Source of the DNA: Agapetus fuscipes
Taxonomy: Eukaryota > Arthropoda > Insecta > Trichoptera > Glossosomatidae
Reading direction: 5' to 3'
Length of the DNA stretch: 64,000 nt
Assembly: GCA_951799405.1 (NCBI GenBank)
Contig: OX637339.1
Span: 14,260,001-14,324,000 of the forward strand
The position numbers and the translations under genes are program-made. The notes beneath the pieces are model-generated. The model searched no databases. It saw only the letters and a list, made by a program, of their open reading frames with translations, and was not told the DNA's origin. Shown here one piece after another: positions 57,901-64,000 of the stretch (position 1 is its first letter; the number at the start of each line of letters is the position of its first letter).

Positions 57901-58206
57901 TGCTGGACATCTCCTCAGTGGACATTTTGTCTGTGGACATTCTGTCTATTGATATTATGTTGTGGCATCCTGTCAAGTAGATGCAACCTCGCTGTCGATA
58001 TGGGCGTAACGTCCGAAAGCTCCAGCTATGATAGACCACGACAACAGATCACAGAAGCAACTCTTCAGTGGCAGAAGCGATCGCAGGTCATGAAAACCTA
58101 GAACCTGTATTCCATTATACTCACTGTTTCAGTCGGTCGTTCCTGATGACTTTGAAGTCTCCCTGATACAATATGTTGTCTTCCTTTCTCCATATAACTA
58201 CCACAC
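48973..58206 (-). CDS. GPI-anchored Ig/FN3 cell-adhesion protein, 3' part (9 exons)
   Basis: Exons in order: 58206-58125, 57514-57268, 55420-55267, 54011-53921, 53683-53542, 51880-51710, 51387-51198, 50075-50031, 49085-48973 (stop TAA). Phases agree throughout, giving 410 residues; the signal peptide and first half of Ig1 lie beyond the window. Ig1: VVIWRKEDN...EDAGRYTC. Ig2: VLRCEARGNPVPTMKWTKN...DKGSYQCMADN. Ig3: ARILCGVDSTPDSNIMWERD...DFGKYTCRAEN. FN3: VLTWAVESIQPI...LEGLEPGKYTAKLRARN. After an acidic linker, including a 45-nt exon (YYESNEMRSDRTNE), the hydrophobic end FMTMATLISTLTTLCLVKLL fits a GPI signal. Three Ig + one FN3 + GPI is the layout of Drosophila Wrapper and Klingon; I cannot tell which. 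Likely a neural or glial surface protein. Confidence 0.85.
49222..49500. mobile_element. fold-back MITE, 'ttggttgctaagg' family, in Ig gene intron
   Basis: Ends 'aatattttgttattgtttgc' and 'agcaaccaataagaaaatat'. The interior 'gaggtccgaacatttttgaa' recurs near 63,570. Confidence 0.55.
49588..49850 (-). repeat. SINE family S2, full length
   Basis: Minus-strand head 'gtagtctagtggcaacactt' (box A) and 'ggttcgaatcccggcg' (box B), followed by 'gcacaaaaaattta' and the 'gaccggtcactaaaggtcca' body. Confidence 0.75.
52117..52270 (+). repeat. SINE family S1, tRNA-like head
   Basis: 'gatagcttagttggtagaat' fits box A (TRGCNNAGYNGG) and 'gagttcgatcccc' fits box B, so S1 is tRNA-derived. The body stops at 'taaaataccggccaggttta' and an A run. 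Confidence 0.75.
52271..52528 (-). repeat. SINE family S1, full copy inverted
   Basis: Tail to tail with the preceding copy. Head on the minus strand: 'gatagctcaattggtagaat'. Confidence 0.75.
52529..52765 (-). repeat. SINE family S2, full length
   Basis: Head 'ctgtagtttagtggtaacac' and 'gggttcgaatcccggcgg' on the minus strand. Confidence 0.75.
52780..52935 (+). repeat. SINE family S1, body and 3' end
   Basis: 'aaaaatgagaaccagcaccc' to 'aatgcggtaaggagttacac'; lacks the head. Confidence 0.65.
52996..53292 (+). repeat. SINE family S2, full length
   Basis: Best copy for the family: head 'ggtccgtagtccagtggtaa', perfect box B GGTTCGAATCCC, and 3' end 'ctcaccaaataaatcagcc'. Confidence 0.8.
53293..53465 (-). 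repeat. SINE family S2, partly deleted
   Basis: Abuts the previous copy in opposite orientation; the middle, between the 'gtttgccaaaggccggtcac' part and the head, is shortened. Confidence 0.65.
54232..54850 (+). repeat. family R, split by a MITE
   Basis: The left part ends 'acatgtgtaagcgtaaactt' near 54,355; the right part resumes 'tgtttgcttgtgggaataca' at 54,777. These are adjacent in intact copies. Confidence 0.6.
54361..54730. mobile_element. 370-bp TIR element inside family R
   Basis: Perfect inverted ends of about 38 bp (starting TTTTAATTAATTAAAATACT). The interior includes 'aaccagtttcgggagaag' and 'cccatcttcaggt', a motif pair also seen, diverged, near 40,245-40,290. Confidence 0.75.
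54830..55015 (-). other. basic short ORF in Ig gene intron, origin unknown
   Basis: One minus-strand frame reads MVQEKPKGQRLPGRPPKRWK and 12 more residues to a stop; an overlapping frame is open for 67 codons. GRPPKRWK is AT-hook-like and also resembles RTE-type tails. No splice sites join it in phase to the Ig exons. Probably a transposon scrap. Confidence 0.3.
55678..55985 (-). repeat. SINE family S1, full length reference copy
   Basis: It contains all segments: 3' end 'agctaagctacgcatacagg', the middle 'agggggccggcccttacgcc', and the head 'ttggtagaatgcttacattt' on the minus strand. Confidence 0.75.
56066..56315 (-). repeat. family R, full copy
   Basis: Preceded by a TCTAA tandem end; forms an inverted pair with the copy at 57,000, with an RTE remnant between them. 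Confidence 0.75.
56417..56995 (-). mobile_element. RTE-like pol C-terminus (best copy)
   Basis: 190-codon ORF with LMYGSEAWTVNE, EMDFLRSMIG, LLRWFGHMERM, GRGRPRKVWMDQISEIA and a stop after CNVGE. The catalytic fingers and palm are absent. Lies in the Ig gene intron, same strand as the gene. Confidence 0.8.
57000..57234 (+). repeat. family R, full copy
   Basis: Ends 30 bp from the Ig gene exon 57,268-57,514, so it supplies sequence right behind a donor site. Confidence 0.7.
57598..57688 (+). repeat. family R, 3' end fragment
   Basis: 'gtctggttgtgagaatgcat' to 'gcaacttagattagatta'. Confidence 0.55.
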
Positions 58207-58261
58207 CTGAAAACAAAAATACACAACATTCAATATTTTGTGTCAGTCATTGTATTAGTTG

Positions 58262-58533
58262 TATCTAATCTAATCTAATCTAAGCTGCAAGGATATATAT
58301 CATTTAAGATTTATATTAAATGCATTCCCACAAGCAGACATGTATAATTTCGCGCTAACACATGCCGCATGTGGACCTACATTATAAAAACCCAATCTCA
58401 AATGAACATAAGCCCTGCAACTCTTGCCGTCCTTCCCTGAAACAGGGGGGTGCCGGGTGACATTGGCAAAGTGAACAATTTTTTTTTTACAGTATGGGTG
58501 GTCAGCCGCATACCAACCTATAAGTCAAGGAAC
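58262..58533 (-). repeat. family R, full copy
   Basis: Starts with three TCTAA units; followed at once by the microsatellite block. Confidence 0.75.
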
Positions 58534-59188
58534 ATACATGACAAATTACATTTTTTAAATCAATAAATCTATAACTATAAAGAAGGATGTATGTATGTAT
58601 GTATGTATGTATGTATGTATGTATGTCCCCTATAGACTCATAAACCGCTCATCCGATTTTGACGAAATTTTCAGGAAACATGAAACATATTCTTAGAACG
58701 AATCCTGTGAAGTTTGATGGTGATCAAATAAACAGTGGTTCTCAATTCTCGATATTTCAGCAACGAGGTCGGTAAATTTTGAAACCACCCAATAGAAGAA
58801 GACCATTATATTCAACTACAATACATAATCTTAGTTGCAAATATACATTAACATTAAAGATTCATATAAAATGCATGCTCACAAGTAGACACATGTAAGT
58901 TCACGCTTACAAATGCTGCATGTGTACCCACTCATAATTTAAAATCCAAATCTAAAATGAACAACCCAGTAACTTTTACTGTACGCCAACTTGAAATAGA
59001 TGTTATTCAGCTCCTGAGTGGCTTGAAACTCATTTCTTATGAAGGCTGAGTAAGCCTTGCCGGTATTTTATTTTGGGTTTAAAATAAACACTGAAACGAG
59101 AAATAATTTCTGACAACTTCAGTGGGATTCTTACTCGAGATCTCGGCATGGAATGCAATCTATCTATCTATATCTATAAAGAAGGATG

Positions 59189-59529
59189 TGTGTATGTATG
59201 TATGTATGTATGTATGTATGTATGTATGTATGTATGTATGTATGTATGTATGTATGTATGTATGTATGTATGTATGTATGTATGTATGTATGTATGTATG
59301 TATGTATGTATGTATGTATGTATGTATGTATGTATGTATGTATGTATGTATGTATGTATGTATGTATGTATGTATGTATGTATGTATGTATGTATGTATG
59401 TATGTATGTATGTATGTATGTATGTATGTATGTATGTATGTATGTATGTATGTATGTATGTATGTATGTATGTATGTATGTATGTATGTATGTATGTATG
59501 TATGTATGTATGTATGTATGTATGTATGT
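59189..59529. repeat. (TATG)n microsatellite, about 84 units
   Basis: Uninterrupted array after 'ctatctatctatatctataa'. All frames are open on both strands; the ORFs are artefacts. Confidence 0.95.
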
Positions 59530-60088
59530 TCCTATACTCATAAACCGCTTATCCGATTTTGACGAAATTTTCAGGAAACATGTAACATATTTTTAGAACG
59601 AATCCTGTGAAGTTTGATGGTGATCAAATAAACAGTGGTTCTCAATTCTCGATATTTCAGCAACGAGGTCGGTAAATTTTGAAACCACCCAATAGAAGAA
59701 GACCATTATATTCAACTACAATACATAATCTTAGTTGCAAATATACATTAACATTAAAGATTCATATAAAATGCATGCTCACAAGTAGACACATGTAAGT
59801 TCACGCTTACAAATGCTGCATGTGTACCCACTCATAATTTAAAATCCAAATCTAAAATGAACAACCCAGTAACTTTTACTGTACGCCAACTTGAAATAGA
59901 TGTTATTCAGCTCCTGAGTGGCTTGAAACTCATTTCTTATGAAGGCTGAGTAAGCCTTGCCGGTATTTTATTTTGGGTTTAAAATAAACACTGAAACGAG
60001 AAATAATTTCTGACAACTTCAGTGGGATTCTTACTCGAGATCTCGGCATGGAATGCAATCTATCTATCTATATCTATAAAGAAGGATG

Positions 60089-60437
60089 TGTGTATGTATG
60101 TATGTATGTATGTATGTATGTATGTATGTATGTATGTATGTATGTATGTATGTATGTATGTATGTATGTATGTATGTATGTATGTATGTATGTATGTATG
60201 TATGTATGTATGTATGTATGTATGTATGTATGTATGTATGTATGTATGTATGTATGTATGTATGTATGTATGTATGTATGTATGTATGTATGTATGTATG
60301 TATGTATGTATGTATGTATGTATGTATGTATGTATGTATGTATGTATGTATGTATGTATGTATGTATGTATGTATGTATGTATGTATGTATGTATGTATG
60401 TATGTATGTATGTATGTATGTATGTATGTATGTATGT
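60089..60437. repeat. (TATG)n microsatellite, about 86 units
   Basis: Second long array, in the next copy of the tandem block; only the 39-bp array at 58,588-58,626 precedes copy 1. Confidence 0.95.
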
Positions 60438-61283
60438 TCCTATACTCATAAACCGCTTATCCGATTTTGACGAAATTTTCAGGAAACATGTAACATATTT
60501 TTAGAATGAATCCTGTGAAGTTTGATGGTGATCAAATAAACAATGGTTCTCAATTCTCAATATTTCAGCAACGAGGTCGGTAAATTTTGAAACCACCCAA
60601 TAGAAGAAGACCATTATATTCAACTACAATACATAATCTTAGTTGCAAATATACATTTACATTAAAGATTCATATAAAATGCATGCTCACAAGTAGACAC
60701 ATGTAAGTTCACGCTTACAAATGCTGCATGTGTACCTACTCACAATTTAAAATCCAAATCTAAAATGAACAACCCAGTAACTTTTACTTTACGCCAACTT
60801 GAAATAGATGTTATTCAGCTCCTGAGTGGCTTGACACTCATTTCTTATGAAGGCTGAGTAAGCCTTGCCGGTATTTTATTTTGGGTTAGAAATAAACACT
60901 AAAACGAGAAATAATTTCTGACAACTTCAGTGGGATTCTTACTCGAGATCTCGGCATGGAATGCAGTTACTCTACCACTAAGCTATAGACCGGACTTTTT
61001 ACAAATATGGTGGATCGATATCGGTTTGGTTAGGGGTAAGCAACCTGCGGCTCACCAGCCACATGCGGCTCTTTGGGTGTGAAGTTACGGCTTCATACGC
61101 AAATATAAAAAAAACACAGAATTATACTTCTGATCGAAAAAAACTAAATCGTTCTAAATCGATTAACGATCTCTCCGCTACTTGTACTCGCTTTTCACCC
61201 CCCACCCTCCCCCCGCCCCATCGACGCTATTTATTGTTGGCAAGAAAACATTTGTGGCTCTTTACAAATCCAAATCCAAAATA

Positions 61284-61504
61284 AGATATGTATCATTTGA
61301 GATTCACATCAAATGCATTCCCATAAGCAGACACGCATAATGGAACATACCGCATGTGGAACTACAATATAAAAACCCAATCTTAAATGAACATAAGCCC
61401 TGCAACTCTTGCCGACCTTCCCTGAAACAGGGGCGATATTGGCAAAGTGAACCATTTTTTACAGTATGGGTGGTCAGCCTCATACCAACCTATAAGTCAA
61501 GGAA
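61284..61504 (-). repeat. family R, full copy
   Basis: Minus orientation, core intact. Confidence 0.7.
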
Positions 61505-62307
61505 AAACTTTGAAATTTGTAATTTTTGGCTCTTCCGACTCAAAAGGTTGCCGATCCCTGGCCTAGACAAAAGTTCCAAATTAAAAAATGTTATTCAAGT
61601 ATTCCAAGTTGAATTTTAGAAATGTAAGAAGCTTTCATATCCCGCACTTATAAAAAATACGATAAACGAAAGTTCGTAGGTCACAACTAGAAGACCATAT
61701 TGAAATATATTATTATTATTAAAACCTTTTATTGAAACATACTTTTAATTGAAATATACATAATATAGTTGTTTTTTCAAAAAACGCATTTCTGTAAAAT
61801 TATATACTCACCACAAATTTAAAGATCGTTTTTTTCTCGGCGGTTAAACGTCTTTCTTCTATGTGACAATGGTCCAAAGCAACCAAGATAAACAAAATGT
61901 TTGCCTTTTACCTAACCCGGCCGTGCGACTTACAATTTTGTTATCAATAGAAAATGTTCCGTGTGCACTACCTAAAACTTTCACTTATTGAAATAATGGA
62001 TAGAGCACATTTTAAATGTGGGGAAAAAATGTGAATTCACTTGGCCGGGATAAAGACAGGACAGGGAGTCAAAAATTCAACATAAATTAAACACTTTTAT
62101 GGAGATAGTTGAAAAAACACTTAAGTGCATCATATTGTATGAAGCATTTTCCCCAACTGCATACGTTTCACAGTGCGGTTACATTGAAAAATATTCCTGA
62201 TTGTTTGGAATACATTTATTTCTTCACTTTGCTCAAAGAGTATAGTGAATTTTATAGATTAGTTCTTTAATTGTATGATTATAAAATTTAATTTATTGTT
62301 TATATTC

Positions 62308-62560
62308 TTTTCTTGTATAGGTCAATATGCATCTGACCAACTATAAATAGAAAATGGTTCACTCTGCCAATGTCACCCCTGTTTCAGGGAAGGTCAGCAA
62401 AGAGTTGCAGGGTGTATGTTCATTTGAGATTTGGGTTTTTATGTTGTAGGTTCACACGCAGAATGTGCAAGTGTGAACTTATACGTGTCTGCTTGTGGGC
62501 ATGCACTTAATGTGAATTCCAAATGTAACAATTATATCCATGCAACTTAGAATAGATTAG
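62308..62560 (+). repeat. family R, full copy
   Basis: Plus orientation; ends in 'agattagatgag' where a Helitron-like segment begins. Confidence 0.7.
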
Positions 62561-62829
62561 ATGAGTGACGTTACATAGCCGATTTTTTTATCTTAAATAT
62601 AAATGGAGCACCGCAATCGATTTTCCCTATGCTTGGCTCTGCTGCTTAACAGTTGTACCTAGACCTTTTTTTTTAGAAAACGTGAAGATTAACCTAGAGA
62701 TAAATTGTGTGAAGCTTGATTCCGATTAGCACACTTTTTTTTTTGATCCTGTTGTTTCCTCTTTTATCTGTAGAAAGAAATTGATACCATATGCCCAAAT
62801 GGCGTAGTGAAACACGCCGGGTACTGCTA
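62561..62829 (+). mobile_element. Helitron-like 3' part
   Basis: It ends with a small hairpin (GGCGT...ACGCC, 62,802-62,819) followed by GGGTACTGCTAG then T, the layout of Helitron 3' ends (hairpin, CTAG, insertion before T). No Rep/helicase coding sequence. Confidence 0.5.
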
Positions 62830-62894
62830 GTAGTAACATAAACATGGACATCAAAAAAAACTAAAACACAAAACCAATTTCACTTTAACAAACC

Positions 62895-63365
62895 CTAGCC
62901 GCCAACATTACAGGTCAACCGCCATTTCTTTCTATCCTTACATACTTCTTTCATTTCCTCCAGAGTCATAACCTTCTTCATACAAACTCTTCTTTTATTA
63001 TGACTCTGGATATCCCATTCATTCGCAATTTCGGATATTTGGTCCATCCATACCTTTCTCGGTCTTCCTCTACCACGACATCCATCTATTCTACCAACAT
63101 ATACTTTCTTCGTCAGTCTTTCCTCATTTATTCTCTCCATATGCCCAAACCATCTTAACAAACTTCTTTTAATCTTCACTTTCACACTTTCTCTTGCACC
63201 ACATTCTTCTCTTACAAAATCATTCCTCACCCTGTCACTCGTTTTTTCCCAATCATACTTCTTAGAAAGTCCATTTCAACAGTATGGACTTTACTACTTT
63301 CACTTTCATTCACCGTCTAGGCTTCGCTTCCATACTTAAAGGTGGGTAAAAGTATGCCACTGTGT
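62895..63365 (-). mobile_element. RTE-like pol C-terminus, frameshifted copy
   Basis: Close copy of 56,417-56,995 (SLLRWFGHMERINEERLTKK, then GRGRPRKVWMDQ). A one-base loss near 63,240 breaks the frame, and it stops at 'gcttcgcttccatacttaaa'. Confidence 0.75.
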
Positions 63366-63649
63366 AGTTGTATTAAGTTTTTTTTTATATTTAGACATCT
63401 AGCGCCAGGGGGACGTACTTCACGCAGAGACACCAACCCTGCTACTTGCCTTTGAGGTGGTAACACGAAATTTGTTTGTATAATATTGTAATAATGAAAT
63501 CAAGAAATTGTTTTTTTTATAATCCACAAGAGTTTTCAGCCTAGCTTTTATTTATTCATCCATCAATGAGGTCGGAACATTTTTGATTAAGGAACTGTTT
63601 TCTCGGCGAGTCAGTCTTAAGTGAGACTACCGTCTTTAACAACTATAAT

Positions 63650-63866
63650 CAATAATATAAGTTGCAAAGATAAATTACATTTGAGATTTATATTGAATGC
63701 ATTCCTACAAGCAGACACGTATACGTTCGCGCTTGAACGTGCCGCATGTGAACCTACAAGGTAAAAATCCAATCTCAAATGAACATAAGCCCTGCAACTC
63801 TTACAGACCTTGCCTGAAACAGGAGTGACATTGGCAAAGTGAACCAATTTTTTACAGTATGGGTGT
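63650..63866 (-). repeat. family R, nearly full copy
   Basis: Lacks the last ~35 bp (the 'ggtcagcc...aagtcaaggaa' end). Confidence 0.65.
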
Positions 63867-64000
63867 TCTTGAGTAGCGTATTTGGAATAGAATAACGTTG
63901 ATTCGAATCACGCTTGGCCCTTCGACCATAACTTCGACCCTGGTTCAACAGATGTCATTGCATACACACAAGCTTCTGCTTTCGCATGAAGACATCCGGC

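Larger units (their letters stand above)
58588..60995. repeat. ~900-bp block in three tandem copies
   Basis: The segment starting 'cataaaccgctcatccgatt' occurs at 58,639, 59,539 and 60,447 (spacings 900 and 908). Each copy has a microsatellite, a MINE-like body, part of family R (minus) and part of SINE S1 (minus). Copies 1 and 2 look almost identical in the non-microsatellite part; copy 3 shows scattered changes. Confidence 0.9.
58207..64000. other. repeat-filled region upstream of the visible Ig exons
   Basis: No further Ig gene exon could be placed; its 5' exons must lie past 64,000 or be too short to see. 61.5-62.3 kb is plain AT-rich sequence. Confidence 0.5.

Noticed and set aside
59122..60504. 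Long ORFs of repeated MYVC or YIHT
   Set aside because: Translations of the TATG microsatellites; open in all frames on both strands.

Overview
The window is nuclear DNA from an insect, most probably a moth or butterfly. It is AT-rich, its genes are split by introns with GT-AG (once GC-AG) junctions, and the encoded proteins are arthropod-like. The spacers and introns are packed with decayed transposons: RTE-like and L2/CR1-like non-LTR elements, mariner, pogo/Tigger, hAT-type and fold-back MITEs, and tRNA-derived SINEs. Microsatellite-linked repeats and one Helitron-like 3' end resemble those common in Lepidoptera. The order is an inference; no species marker was seen.

Layout. 1-4 kb: nested non-LTR remnants. 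4.1-10.5 kb, plus strand: fibrillarin in eight exons (319 codons). Introns 2 to 7 each carry a box C/D snoRNA-like sequence 72-78 nt before the 3' splice site. 14.3-26.6 kb, minus strand: a ZRANB2-type RNA-processing protein with two RanBP2 zinc fingers and an RS-rich tail. It has an optional in-frame 2,823-nt exon that encodes a helix-turn-helix domain. A pile of nested transposons lies inside one of its introns. 27.0-31.3 kb, plus strand: dienoyl-CoA isomerase (ECH1 type) in eight exons, head to head with ZRANB2 across a 438-bp shared promoter. 32.2-33.6 kb: an internally deleted pogo/Tigger transposon. 34.9-36.6 kb, plus strand: intronless mitochondrial Hsp60 with a heat-shock element just upstream of the ATG. 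36.6-49.0 kb: intergenic, with MITEs and a minisatellite. 49.0-58.2 kb, minus strand: the 3' part of a GPI-anchored cell-adhesion protein with three Ig domains and one FN3 domain (wrapper/klingon architecture). 58.2-64 kb: repeats, including a ~900-bp block present three times and bounded by long TATG arrays.

How the genes fit together. Fibrillarin is the 2'-O-methyltransferase of box C/D snoRNPs, so its introns appear to carry the guide RNAs its own product uses. Two of the snoRNA bodies are identical over 73 nt while their flanks differ. This is the most notable system in the window. The second is the very large, phase 0-0 exon in ZRANB2. The remaining genes are housekeeping (fatty-acid oxidation, mitochondrial folding) or neural/glial adhesion and show no functional link to each other.
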